Source: Metallyticus violacea
Lineage: Eukaryota; Arthropoda; Insecta; Mantodea; Metallyticidae
Direction of reading: 5' to 3'
DNA length: 64,000 nucleotides
NCBI GenBank assembly: GCA_030762175.1
Contig: JAUJEO010000019.1
Coordinates: 1,618,001-1,682,000, forward strand
Made by a program: the position numbers and the translations under genes. Every line of letters starts with the position of its first letter. Position 1 is the first letter of the stretch. The notes below the pieces were generated by a model. The model was not told where the DNA came from, ran no database searches, and worked only from the letters and a program-made list of their open reading frames with translations. Below, one piece after another: positions 9,529 to 20,529 of this stretch.

Positions 9529-10840
9529 TTACCTCTCCTCCTCAATGCTGCTGTCATCATCCCCATCAGATGTGCTAACATCACTTTTACTTTGATGATA
9601 ATCCTGCCGATTTCATTGCCTATATTATCATCATAGTTCAGATATTGCTTGTTTTAACATATTCACAGCAATTTTTCCACTTTTGGAAGAAATAATCCTG
9701 AAATAGTTTCCTACATAATTCCTCCTCCTCTTTTAAATAACTGCCCATTGATTGCTTTGCTACTGGCTGTTTAATGTCCCCCCAAACCAACTCAATTGGA
9801 TCGAGTTCAGGATGGTAGGAAGCAGCAGAATATGACCATGGCTCTGATTAATTTCATTCACTAAAAACTGTTTCTGATAAGGTGCACTTTATACCACCTT
9901 CATAAGCTCGGCCTTACTATTCCAAGAATCAAATTCTATTCCATGTTCTTCTAACCCCCTAATTATGTCATTTTAGCCATCCTAGGTATCAGCAACTTGT
10001 CTATTTCATTGCAATGGTACATTGCATTATCCATTAAATCACACTTGGGCCTGGCAAAGCTAGAAGAAGCTGAGTTTCCAGCCACTTTTCAAAAGTTTTC
10101 AGAGTTCATGGAGATATGACAGTTGCCTGATTTTTGCCCCAATTAAAAACTTATAAAGTACCCTCTAAGAAACTGTCTACTCCTCCCCCATGAACAGTCT
10201 TCGTCCAGTTCCAATGTTTGTATTGCACCAATCTCACCTTCTGATGCCAGCACTTTGCCACAGTATGCTGAATATAGGTTTCATCAATGTAAATTATATT
10301 CCATTCTTCGTGCTATATCTGATTTCATGCAAATATTTTGCTTTACATAAAACTATGTCTGGGCATTCAATCAACAGTTTCCTCTTTGATTGACATTTTT
10401 CCAATTAAAACCTATTTTTATTTATTTATTTTTTTTAACTCTTTGCAGTAAAAATTCTCTCCCACAGTTAATCACACCATTGATTTTAAGAGCACTAAGA
10501 AACTTGCCTATGGTGAGGATTTCCTATTTCACTGTATAGAAGAAATGTGTCCCTGCCAGTTTGCCAGTCTCAACCTTCTTCTTTCTTGGAGCAAGTTTCC
10601 CTGTTGGAGTGGAAAACCTGAGGTTTCCTCTAGCAACAGCCACCTTTCCTTCCCTTTGAATTCCACTTACCATGATCACTGATATGCTGGTAGTCTCACT
10701 TGCCATTATTGAAACATTTGCATTTTCATTTTATTTGCCTCCTTTATTCTTTTAAAGTACTGCACTACATTATATACTATTGCCCGTGCTTGACTTCTAA
10801 GAGGCCTTTCAGACACAGAAGATTTTGATGTAGTAGTCAT
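9529..10840 (-). pseudogene. DDE transposase relic, IS630/Tc1-mariner-like with a YHPxLxPIE motif
   Basis: Minus-strand coding remains about 1.3 kb long, spread over several frames. The start may be the ATG at 10838-10840 (MTTTSKSSV), followed by SQARAIVYNVVQYFKRIKEA, an RFSTPTGK-type basic linker (10524-10706), EILTIGKFLSALKINGVINC (helix-turn-helix region), IIYIDETYIQHTVAKCWHQK (first catalytic Asp; about 10220-10300), TFEKWLETQLL, MDNAMYHCNE (second Asp; about 10015), HGIEFDSWNSKAELMKVV, HGHI...YHPELDPIELVWGDIKQ (third acidic residue; about 9780-9820), KWKNCCEYVK and a Ser/Asp/Glu-rich tail (STSDGDDDSSIEEER) with a stop at 9529-9531. The order matches a multi-copy transposase-derived family common in insect genomes. 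All three acidic residues remain visible, but frameshifts and stops (one just before MDNA) kill it. I could not find terminal repeats. Confidence 0.8.
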
Positions 10841-10893
10841 CGTGGTTAAAATATTTAAATAAAATTTACTGACATAACTTACAAAACCCAAAG

Positions 10894-11102
10894 GCTTTTC
10901 ATTAGAGGTAAGGTTAGGGACTACAATGAAAACAGTAACATGCATGAAAAACAAAACAACTGGTGAGCTAAATAATAGTCAACACAGCTTGCTAAATTTG
11001 AGAGCTTTTCATTAGAGGTAAGTCCTGAAAACAGGAATGTGCATGAAGAACAAAACCCTGGTGAATGCTAAATAATAGTCAACACAGCTTGCTAAATTTG
11101 AG
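10894..11102. repeat. Tandem duplication, period 110 bp
   Basis: GCTTTTCATTAGAGGTAAG starts at 10894 and again at 11004. Both units run to AACACAGCTTGCTAAATTTG; the second is about 11 bases shorter. It lies directly upstream of the DDE transposase relic, so it may be a subterminal repeat of that transposon or a simple local duplication. Confidence 0.9.
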
Positions 11103-11364
11103 GGAACTGATTTTTATACTGATCATTTTGTTCACTTGGCCAGCTGGGTAGAAATTCAACAATGTGTGCAACAGGGAAACACACTTTGCTGGTTTTCATT
11201 TAAATGTTTAAAAGAAATTTGATAGGTATCGTTTTATGAACAATCATTACCTATTATATTTTCTTAGTTATCTAGTGAGTGGATTTGATAATCTTATGCT
11301 CCACTTACTGTTGAATTATGCAAAACTAGTTACGCAGGCTTTTTCCTGCATCCTCAGTTGCGAG

Positions 11365-11673
11365 TCAACTGTCGGCTTCGTTATTGGTTGGCTGAAGTTG
11401 GTGTACCTCTCGTGGACATTTTATGAACTTGTGGATTAATGTGTCTTCTGTTGGGATCTCAGAGTCCTTTTCCTCATATTTTTTTATATAAATTTTTTCC
11501 CATATACTCAGCTCAACGGGTCGATCTACGAATTTCAATAATCTCACTCCCATTCCTATATCGTGTTTATCTCTCCAAAATTGATGTGTAACTGCTGATT
11601 TCTCTAGCTGATTGTACCTTATGTTTCTCCAATGTTCCTTCAGTCTGATTCCAATGCTTCTTACAAACAGCAA
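11365..11673 (-). pseudogene. Inverted partial copy of the GIY-YIG endonuclease C-terminal half
   Basis: On the minus strand this frame of 102 codons reads RSIGIRLKEHWRNIRYNQLE and on through KFVDRPVELSIWEKIYIKKY to QLQPTNNEADS, parallel to residues about 58-158 of the plus-strand copy at 11804-12316 with roughly 80-85 % identity by eye. It begins just after the GIY-YIG signature, which it lacks, so it cannot be an active nuclease. It is the left arm of the inverted structure. Confidence 0.85.
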
Positions 11674-11803
11674 AATTCAATGGGTATGACCAAGAAATTA
11701 TACATAAGAAAATCAAGAAATTCAAACAAACGAAGAGGTTAAAGCAGGTTACAACATTGACAGCAATAAACGAATCTACCATCCACATGAAATTCACTTA
11801 TCC

Positions 11804-12316
11804 TTGGGCCACCAAAAAATACTTGAGATTACTTTGTCCCCAAGGAACAAGTTTAGCCTAAAATATCTGCTTAATTCTGGTGATAATGATAGAATACTGG
11901 AGGAGGAGAAGAAGCCAGGAATATACAAAATCAACTGTTCAGAATGTAACAAAGTATATATTGGAAAAACAAAAAGAAGCATTGGAATCAGACTGAAGGA
12001 ACACTGGAGAAACTTAAGGTACAATCAGCTAGAGAAATCAGCGGTTGTACATCAATTTTGGAGAGGGAAACATGATATAGAAATGGGAGTGAAATTATTG
12101 AAATTCGTAGATCGACCCATTGAACTGGGAATATGGGAAAGAATTTATATAAAAAAATATGAGGATAAGGTTATGAACTTTAAGATCCCAACAGAAGACA
12201 AATTAATCCACAAGTTCATAAAATGTTCACGAGAGCGACACCAAGTCCAGCCAACCAACAACAAAGCCGACAGTCGACTCGCAAATGAGGATGCAGGCAA
12301 AAGCCTGCGAAACTAG
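11804..12316 (+). pseudogene. Penelope-like GIY-YIG endonuclease, 5'-truncated ORF of 170 codons
   Basis: The frame is open from an internal Met at 11804. Its product contains PGIYKINCSECNKVYIGKTK (residues about 38-57), the GIY...YIG core with the Cys pair (CSEC) of Penelope endonucleases, then RSIGIRLKEHW (Arg and the downstream Glu/His region typical of the fold), KFVDRPIELGIWERIYIKKY and a C-terminus rich in polar residues ending SLRN. In the element this domain nicks target DNA for insertion of RNA copied by the RT. Here the RT is missing and the upstream connector (from about 11667) has a stop, so the frame is the remnant of an RT-EN fusion, not an independent gene. The open frame is remarkably intact compared with the other relics, so this copy is fairly young or slow to decay. 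Confidence 0.85.
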
Positions 12317-12381
12317 TTTTGCATAATTCAACAGTAAGTGGAGCATAAGATTATCAAATTGACTCACTAGATAATTAAGAA

Positions 12382-12759
12382 CATAATAGTCGCTTCACTG
12401 CATTGGTTCCAACACGAAATTAAATATTATATTTACCTATTATATTGTTATATTTATGACTAAATATTATATTTTAACCACTATGCATATTGTTGATTTT
12501 TGCATTAATATAAATGTATTCATTGTGAATGAGTCTTGACTTTCCCAGATGAAGGAGTGAGCGGAGTAACGGTATGGAAGGGAGGAGGAAGCATTCTCCC
12601 TCCTCATTTCCATTCTAGTGCAGACCTACATTCTTTACAGCAGTATATTGGGAGAGGAAGCTCTCTCCCTCGTTATGGGCATGCATGCACAGGTCGACAT
12701 TCTTCAGAGTGGTATACCATCAATGTTCAAGGAAAATGACATTTCTTTCAAAATTTTAA
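12382..12759. other. Spacer with an imperfect 70-bp tandem duplication; no gene
   Basis: 12382-12530 is AT-rich. Around 12581-12647 and 12652-12717 two diverged copies follow one another; each has a GGAGGAAGC...CTCCCTC palindrome-like start, then a CAG/GACNTACATTCTT-type segment and an ...GTATA end. Short frames here (12536-12739, 12618-12845) cut across this repeat and show no family resemblance. Confidence 0.55.
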
Positions 12760-12798
12760 CTCTTCTTTCTTTATCTCACGTATACAGATGTAGAATTA

Positions 12799-13161
12799 AT
12801 GCTAGTGGGGGATCTAAATGCAAGAATGGGGGAAGAAAAGATTAGGGTAGATTTTAATGCTTGGGGTCCAATAGAAGCAAATTTCCAGAAGTGTTATAGT
12901 ATTGATAAAGTTTTCAATAATGAGGGCAAAAAATTAATAGTGTTCTGTATAGAGAACAACTTCTTGATGTGTAATGGAGTGAAAGGGAATTATGGGAGGG
13001 GAGAATTCATTTTTGTAAACAAAAATGGGCAAAGTGTTATAGATTATATGTTTTATACCTTAGGTCTGGATAGGTATATAGTTGGCTTTGAGATTATGGA
13101 TATGATAAGTGCAAGTAATCACTTCCCATTAAGAATGGAAATCCAAATGATAAGAAGATAG
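12799..13161 (+). pseudogene. APE-type endonuclease C-terminal half of a non-LTR retrotransposon
   Basis: 120 codons from an internal Met; the frame is open a little upstream (YTDVELMLVGDLNARMG). It shows VGDLNARMG (the GDFN-type metal and catalytic motif), then VNKNGQSVIDYMF (the SxIDY motif) and SASNHFPLRMEI (normally SDHxPI). The Asp of SDH is Asn here, which removes a catalytic residue. The N-terminal third of the domain with its Asn and Glu active-site residues is not present upstream. In the element this nuclease opens the target DNA. A stop at 13159-13161 separates it from the linker. Confidence 0.85.
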
Positions 13162-13164
13162 TAG

Positions 13165-13568
13165 GGAGGGAGAAAAATTTCTGGTTAGGTATACAATTAA
13201 AACACTACAGATGGATAAAAGATTTAGCCGAAATGTTCCATACAAAGTTATATCAAGAAGTGGAACATATGGGGGGTAGATATTTGTTAGCATTATTACA
13301 GAATAGAAAAAATGAAGAATGTATTTTTAATATAGAGGAGGTCATTAAAAAAGCAGGAAACAAAATGAAAGTACTTGAGGGGAAGTTAAAAGCGAATGAT
13401 AGCTGGTATGATAAAGAATGTGCAGATACGAGAAGAAGGGTACAGAGGGAGCTAAAACGCTGGAGACAAACAGGAGAGGAGACAGATAGGGGCAATTACC
13501 TTGTAGAAAGATGGGGATACAGGTGCTTAATAGAGGTAAAAAAAGGAAGAGTGGGGAGAGAAGCTTAG
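13165..13568 (+). pseudogene. Linker region between endonuclease and RT
   Basis: Positively charged, probably helical region from NFWLGIQLKHYRW through EEVIKKAGNKMKVLEGK, NDSWYDKECADTRRRVQREL and VERWGYRCLIEVKK. The DSWYDxEC...RRR pattern and the aromatic-rich end are typical of this linker in non-LTR ORF2 proteins. The longest open part is 13233-13568; a frameshift near 13550 moves the reading to the frame of the RT part. Confidence 0.75.
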
Positions 13569-14090
13569 CCAGGAAGAATGACAACGAGGCAATTTGGGCA
13601 ATGATAGGTAAAATGCGCAAAAGAAAGGGAGGAGATTATGTGGTACCACCATCAGAGTGGTATAAAATTTTTCAGGGCCTTTTGGGAGTAAAAACTTTGG
13701 TTATTCAAGATAATTTGAATATTGATAATATATGGAAAATAGACATGTTAGATAGCAAAATAACTTCAAGTGAAGATTTGGAACAAATTAAAAATTTAAG
13801 ACCTAACAAAGCATGTGGAATAGATGGAATACCAGGGATATATTGGAAAGCTTGGGTAGAAGACCCTAACAGATTAAACATATTGGGGCAATTAGTGAAC
13901 ATAATCTTTGAAGAAGGAAAAATACCAAAAAATTGGACAGTGGAATTTGTAACACCAATTTATAAAGGTAAAGATGATATTAGGAACCCAGTAAATTATA
14001 GAGGAATTGGTTTACTATCAATTATTGGGAAGGTTTTCACTGGAGTGTTAGCAAAAACATTACAAGAACGGGCAGAGAAAGAAAAGAAAT
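13511..14090 (+). pseudogene. Reverse transcriptase N-terminal (fingers) fragment, truncated by satellite
   Basis: In this frame the product continues the linker (EAIWAMIGKMRKRKGGDYVV, SEWYKIFQGLLG) and enters the RT at IKNLRPNKACGIDGIPGIYW. Next come GKIPKNWTVEFVTPIYKGK and NPVNYRGIGLLSIIGKVFTG, motifs 0 to 2 of non-LTR RTs. The frame ends after AEKEKKS, where the following residues come from satellite A (ATTTTCTACTGTCTTTTGC, which recurs near 15184, 16243 and later). The palm with FADD is gone, so there is no activity. Confidence 0.85.
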
Positions 14091-17000
14091 CAATTTTCTA
14101 CTGTCTTTTGCTTTTAAAATGATTTTAATATTCAAAACCTGGGAAATGGAGAGAAAAATAGTTTCTGTAGTAAAATTGCGTTTTTACGTTTTACAGATAT
14201 TGCTTACAATGAATAGAATAAAAATGCTTATTATCATCCATTATCTACTTTCCTTTTTTTTTTCGTGATAACAAATCGGCAAATTGAAAAAAAAATACGT
14301 TATAGAGATTGCTTACAATGAATAGAATCAAGTATCTTATTTTCGTCTGTTTTCTTCTTTCTTTTGCATTACAAATGTTTTTAATGATTAAAAAAACATA
14401 GGAAATTGAATGAATAATAGTTTGTTTCCGTAAAATAGCGTTTTTACGCTTCACAGTAAAAAAAGCGTTTTTACGCGCTTTAGAGTATGTTTAGATTCAG
14501 TGAATACGGTTAAAATTCTCATTTAAATTTTCTTCATTTTTCTTTTGCTTTTAAAACGTATTTTTAGTGAAAGAAATCGGGAAATTGAATGAATAATAGT
14601 TTGTTTCCGTAAAATAGCGTTTTTACGCGTCACAGTAAAAAAAAAAAAAAAAAAAAAAAAAATCGTTTTTACGCCCAACAATTATTGTTTACAATTAATG
14701 GAAATGAATATACCTATTTTTATCAATTTTCTTATCTTCGTTTCATGTTTTTAGAAATTACAAACAGGGAAAATAAAAGAAGGTGAAGTAAAATTGCCCT
14801 TTACGCTTTATCAGAAATCTCACCTTGAATAGTATAAAACAACACATTTAAATCTTTTTGTTTTATTACTTTGCTTTAACAATTCCTTTAATGTTAACAA
14901 ATTAGAAAACAAAAAATTTCTACAGTAAAATCGTGTTTTACACGTTTTAAACATTATAAATGAAATAAATTTGCTTATTTTCATCATTTTGGATATTTCT
15001 TTGCAGTAATATTTGTTTTAATGATAAGAAACTAGGTCAAACCAAACGCGTTTTGTGTAGTAAAATCGCGTTTTTACACGTTTCAGAGATTCACTACAAT
15101 GAATGCTATAAAATTATTATTCTCATCAATTTTCTTGTTTACCATATTAAATCAGATGAATGACAAAAAATTGATATTTTCATCAATTTTCTACTGTCTT
15201 TTGCTTTTAAAATGATTTTAATATTCAAAACCTGGGAAATGCAGAGAAAAATAGTTTTGTAGTAAAATTGCGTTTTAATAGAATCAAAATCCTTATTTTC
15301 ATCCATCATCTTTTTTTTTCGTGATAACAATTCGGCAAAAGGGGAAAAAAAAAAAAAAAAAAAAAAACCGCGTTACAGAGATAGATTACTTACAATGAAT
15401 AGAATCACGTATCTTATTTTCGTCTGTTTTCTTCTTAGTTTTGCATTACAAATGTTTTTAATGATTAAAAAAAAAAAAAAAAAAAAAAAACAGGAAATTG
15501 AATGAATAATAGTTTGTTTCCGTAATATCGCGTTTTTACGCTTCACAGTAAAAAAAGCGTTTTTACGCGCTTTAGAGTATGTTTAGAGATTCAGTGAATA
15601 CGGTTAAAATTCTCATTTAAATTTTCTTCATATTTATTTTGCTTATAAAGGTATTTTTAGTGAAAGAAATCTGGAAATTGTTTCCGTTAAATCGCGTTTT
15701 ACGCGCCACAGTAAAAAAAAATCGTTTTTACGCCCAACAATTGTTTACAATTAATGGAAATGAATATACCTATTTTTATCAATTTTCTTATCTTCGTTTC
15801 ATGTTTTCAGAAATTACAAACAGGGAAAATGAAAGAAGGTGAAGTAAATTTGCCCTTTACGGTTTATCAGAAATCTTACCTTGAATAGTACAAAACTACA
15901 CATTTAAATCTTTTTGTTTTATTACTTTGCTTTAACAATTCCTTTAATGTTAACAAATTAGAAAACAAAAATTTTCTACAGTAAAATCGTGTTTTACACG
16001 TTTTAAACATTATAAATGAAATAAATTTGCTTATGTTCATCATTTTGGATATTTCTTTGCTGGCATATTTGTTTAAATGATAAGCAACTAGGTCAAACCA
16101 AACGCGTTTTGTGTAGTACAATCGCGTTTTTACATGTTTCAGAGATTCACTACAATGAATGGTATAAAATTATTATTCTCATCAATTTTCTTGTTTTCCA
16201 TATTAAATCAGATGAATGACAAAAAATTGATATTTTCATCAATTTTCTACTGTCTTTTGCTTTTAAAATGATTTTAATATTCAAAACCTGGGAAATGGAG
16301 AGAAAAATAGTTTTTGTAGTAAAATTGCGTTTTTAATAGAATCAAAATCCTTATTTTCATCCATTATCTACTTTCCTTTATTTTCGCGATAACAAATCGG
16401 CAAATTGAAAAAAAATCCGTTACAGAGATTGCTAACAATGAATAGAATCAAGTATCGTATTTTCGTCTGTTTTCTTCTTTCTTTTGCATTACAAATGTTT
16501 TTAATGATTAGAAAAACATAGGAAATTTAATGAATAATACTTTGTAGCGTATGTAGCGTTTGTAAAATAGCGTTTTTACGCTTCATATTAAATCAGATGA
16601 ATTAGAAAAAATTGGAATTTTCATTAATTTTCTACTCTCTTTTGCTTTTAAAATGATTTTAATATTCAAAACCTGGGAAATGCAGAGAAAAATAGTTTTT
16701 GTAGTAAAATTGCGTTTTTAATAGAATCAAAATCCTTATTTTGATGCATTACCAACTTTCCTTTTTTTCGTGTTAAATCACAAATTGAAAAAAAAAAAAA
16801 AAAAAAAAAATCGCGTTACACAGATAGATTACTTGCAATGAAAAGAATCACGTATCTTATTTTCGTCTGTTTTCTTCTTAGTTTTGCATTACAAATGTCT
16901 TTAATGATTAAAAAAACAGGAAATTGAATGAATAATAGTTTGTTTCCGTAAAATCGCGTTTTTACGCTTCACAGTAAAAACGTTTTTACGCGCTTTAGAG

Positions 17001-20000
17001 TATGTTTTAGAGATTCAGTGAATACGGTTAAAATTCTCATTTAAATTTTCTTCATATTTCTTTTCCTTTTAAAAGGTATTTGTAGTGAAAGAAATCGGGA
17101 AATTGAATGAATAATAGTTTGTTTCCGTAAAATCGCGTTTTTCGCGTTACAGTAAAAAAAAATCATTTTTACGGCCAACAATTATTGTTTACAATTAATG
17201 GAAATGAATATACCTATTTTTATCAATTTTGTTATCTTAGTTTTTGTTTTTAGAAATTACAAACAGGGAAAATGAAAGAAGGTAAATAAAATTGCCCTTT
17301 ACGGTTTATCAGAAATCTTACCTTGAATAGTACAAAATTACACATTTAAATCTTTTTGTTTTATTACTTTGCTTTAACAATTCTTTTAATGTTAACAAAT
17401 TACAAAACAAAATTTTTCTACAGTAAAATCGTGTTTTACACGTTTTAAACATTATAAATGAAATAAATTTGCTTATTTTTATCATTTTGGACATTTCTTT
17501 GCTGTAATATATCTTTTAATTATAAGAAACTAGGTCAAACCAAACGCGTTTTGTGTAGTAAAATCGCGTTTTTACACGTTTCAGAGATTTATTACAGTGA
17601 ATGGTATAAAATTATTATTCTCATCAATTTTCTTTTTTTCTATATTAAATCAGATGAATGACAAAAAATTGATATTTTCATCAATTTTCTACTGTCTTTT
17701 GCTTTAAAATGATTTTAACATTCGAATCCTGGGAAATGGAGAGAAAAATAGTTTTTGTAGTAAAATTGCGTTTTTAATAGAATCAAAATCCTTATTTTCA
17801 TCCATTATCTACTTTCCTTTATTTTCGTGATAACAAATCGGCAAATTGAAAAAAAAATCCGTTGCAGAGATTGCTAACAATGAATAGAATCAAGTATCGT
17901 ATTTTCGTCTGTTTTCTTCTTTCTTTTGCATTTTAAATGTTTTTAATGATTAGAAAAACATAGGAAATTTAATGAATAATACTTTATAGCGTATGTAGCG
18001 TTTGTAAAATAGCGTTTTTACGCTTCATATTAAATCAGATGAATTAGAAAAAATTGATATTTTCATTAATTTTCTACTGTCTTTTGCTTTTAAAATGATT
18101 TTAATATTCAAAACCTAGGAAATGCAGAGAAAAATAGTTTTTGTAGTAAAATTGCGTTTTTAATAGAATCAAAATCCTTATTTTCATCCATTATCTACTT
18201 TCCATTTTTTTTCGTGATAACAAATCGGCAAATAGAAAAAAAAAAAAAAAAAGGCGTTACAGAGATTACTTACAATGAATAGAATCACATATCTTATTTT
18301 CGTCTGTTTTCTTCTTAGTTTTGCATTACAAATGTTTTTAATGATTAAAAAAACAGGAAATTGAATGAATAATAGTTTGTTTCCGTAAAATCGCGTTTTT
18401 ACGCTTCACAGTAAAAAAAGCGTTTTTACTCGCTTTAGAGTATGTTTAGAGATTCAGTGAATACGGTTAAAATTCTGATTTAAATTTTCTTCATATTTCT
18501 TTTGCTTTTAAAAGGTATTTTTAGTGAAAGAAATCGGGAAATTGAATGAATAATAGTTTGTTTCCGTGAAATCCCGTTTTTACGCGTCACAGTAAAAAAA
18601 AAAAAAAAAAAATCGTTTTTACGCCCAACAATTATTGTTTACAATTAATGGAAATGAATATACGTATTTTTATCAATTTTCTTATCTTCGTTTCATGTTT
18701 TTAGAAATTACAAACAGGGAAAATGAAAGAAGGTGAAGTAAAATTGCCCTTTACGCTTTATCAGAAATCTCACCTTGAATAGTATAAAACAACACATTTA
18801 AATCTTTTTGTTTTATTACTTTGCTTTAACAATTCCTTTAATGTTAACAAATTAGAAAACAAAAAATTTCTACAGTAAAATCGTGTTTTACACGTTTTAA
18901 ACATTATAAATGAAATAAATTTGCTTATTTTCATCATTTTGGATATTTCTTTGCAGTAATATTTGTTTTAATGATAAGAAACTAGGTCAAACCAAACGCG
19001 TTTTGTGTAGTAAAATCGCGTTTTTACACGTTTCAGAGATTCACTACAATGAATGGTATAAAATTATTATTCTCATCAATTTTCTTGTTTTCCATATTAA
19101 ATCAGATGAATGACAAAAAATGATATTTTCATCAATTTTCTAATGTCTTTTGCTTTTAAAATGATTTTAATATTCAAAACCTGGGAAATGGAGAGAAAAA
19201 TAGTTTTTGTAGTAAAATTGCGTTTTTAATAGAATCAAAATCCTTATTTTCATTCATTATATACTTTACTTTTTTTTCGTGATAACAAATCGGCAAATTG
19301 AAAAAAAAAATCCGTTACAGAGATTGATTACAATGAATAGAATCAAGTATCTTATTTTCGTCAGTTTTCTTCTTTCTTTTGCATTACAAATGTTTTCAAT
19401 GATTAAGAAAACAGGAAATTTAATGAATAATAGTTTGTGGCGTTTGTAGCGTTTGTAAAATAGCGTTTTTACGCTTCATATTAAATCAGGTAAATGACAA
19501 AAAATTGATATTTTCATCAATTTTCTACTATCTTTTGCTTTTAAAATGATTTTAATATTCAAAACCTGGGAAATGCAGAGAAAAATAGTTTTGTAGTAAA
19601 ATTGCGTTTTTAAAAGAATCAAAATCCTTATTTTTATCCATCATCTACTTTCCTTTTTTTGTGATAACAAATCGGCAAATTGAAAAAAAAAAAAAAAAAA
19701 AAAAAAACTCGTTACAGAGATAGATTACTTACAATGAATAGAATCACGTATCTTATTTTCGTCTGTTTTCTTCTTAGTTTTGCATTACAAATTTTTTTAA
19801 TGATTAAAAAAAACAGGTAATTGAACGAATAATAGTATGTTTCCGTAAAATCGTGTTTTTACGCTTCACAGTAAAAAAACCGTTTTTACGCGCTTTAGAG
19901 TATGTTTAGAGATTCAGTGAATGCGGTTAAAATTCTCATTTAAATTTTCATATTTCTTTTGCTTTATTTTTAGTGAAAGAAATCGGGAAATTGAATGAAT

Positions 20001-20280
20001 AATAGTTTGTTTGCGTAAAATCGCCTGTTTCGCGTCACAGTTAAAAAAAATCGTTTTTACACCCAACAATTATTGTTTACAATTAATGGAAATGAGTATT
20101 ACTATTTTGATCAATTTTATTATCTTCGTTTCATGTTTTCAGAAATTACAAACGGGGAAAATGAAACAAGGTGAAGTAAAATTGCCCTTTACGCTTTATC
20201 AGAAATCTTACTTTGAATAGTACAAAACTACACATTTAAATCTTTTTGTTTTATTACTTTGCTTTAATAATTCTTTTAAT
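14091..20280. repeat. Satellite A array, about 1.07-kb units, with a 1.44-kb higher-order form
   Basis: The landmark TCTACTGTCTTTTGCTTTTA or a close variant occurs at about 14096, 15188, 16247, 16630, 17688, 18069, 19138 and 19525. The first units are about 1.06-1.09 kb. From 16247 on, a partial unit of about 0.38 kb follows the start of each full one, giving a 1.44-kb composite. Inside the unit there is a weaker period of roughly 130-180 bp, each step having a box such as GTAAAATCGCGTTTTTACGC followed by CAGAGATT..TTACAATGAAT. A-runs of variable length occur at fixed places (for example near 14640, 15345, 15470, 16790, 19685). No gene; the short open frames (for example 15639-15842, 20011-20220) repeat with the unit and are not maintained. 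Confidence 0.95.
16247..19524. repeat. Composite 1.44-kb higher-order repeat in satellite A
   Basis: Full unit plus partial unit are repeated at 16247/16630, 17688/18069 and 19138/19525. The partial units are introduced by a junction sequence GTAGCGTTTGTAAAATAGCG and CTTCATATTAAATCAG, present at about 16550-16600, 17990-18040 and 19440-19490 but absent from the first two units. One rearrangement, later copied together with its neighbour, explains this. Confidence 0.85.
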
Positions 20281-20529
20281 ATTTAAGATAGGTTTGGGTA
20301 GGTTTTGTTACGTTTGTTTAGTTAGCCTAAAATAGGTTTTATAGATTATGTTAGGTTATTTCCGATCGTTTCTTACGCCCTCTCAAACCCGTTTTATTCC
20401 TTAATCATTTTTTGTAGCAAATAAATGTTTCTCATTCATTTTTACAGTTTCATAGCCCTAGAAAAGCATACTGCAATGGAAGAAACTGTAAAATTGATGA
20501 AAATATATTACTAATTTTCCATTATTTCA

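Larger units (their letters stand above)
11261..12381 (+). mobile_element. Second Penelope-like copy, bounded by about 405-bp inverted arms
   Basis: The right half on the plus strand (about 11667-12381) carries a connector and a complete-looking GIY-YIG endonuclease region with the 3' untranslated end. The left half 11261-11666 is an inverted copy of the 3' part (11973-12381), including the C-terminal half of the endonuclease and the 3' untranslated sequence. The outer ends are TTCTTAGTTATCTAGTGAG and its near complement. The RT domain is missing. The pattern, 5' truncation plus inverted 3' copy at the truncated end, is the same as at 7439-8565, but the sequence belongs to a different subfamily and is much better preserved. 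Confidence 0.85.
12760..14090 (+). mobile_element. Non-LTR retrotransposon relic (endonuclease, linker, start of RT), plus strand
   Basis: Three successive frames cover the APE-like endonuclease (12781-13161), the linker (about 13165-13565) and the first part of the RT (13570-14090). The linker piece WGYRCLIEVKK matches WSYRCLLEVKK of the minus-strand relic at 490-2937, as do the flanking positions, so the two are copies of one family in opposite orientation. This copy keeps the 5' half of ORF2 and the other mostly the 3' half. The relic stops abruptly at about 14090, where satellite A begins in the middle of the RT. Confidence 0.85.

Noticed and set aside
7439..12381. Telomere-attached Penelope-like elements of the endonuclease-lacking type
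   Set aside because: Both copies have a GIY-YIG endonuclease, and they lie outside the TTAGG-bearing array with no telomeric repeats at their junctions.
12536..12845. Two overlapping plus-strand frames before the endonuclease relic
   Set aside because: They cross an imperfect 70-bp duplication and have no resemblance to the missing N-terminal part of the endonuclease.
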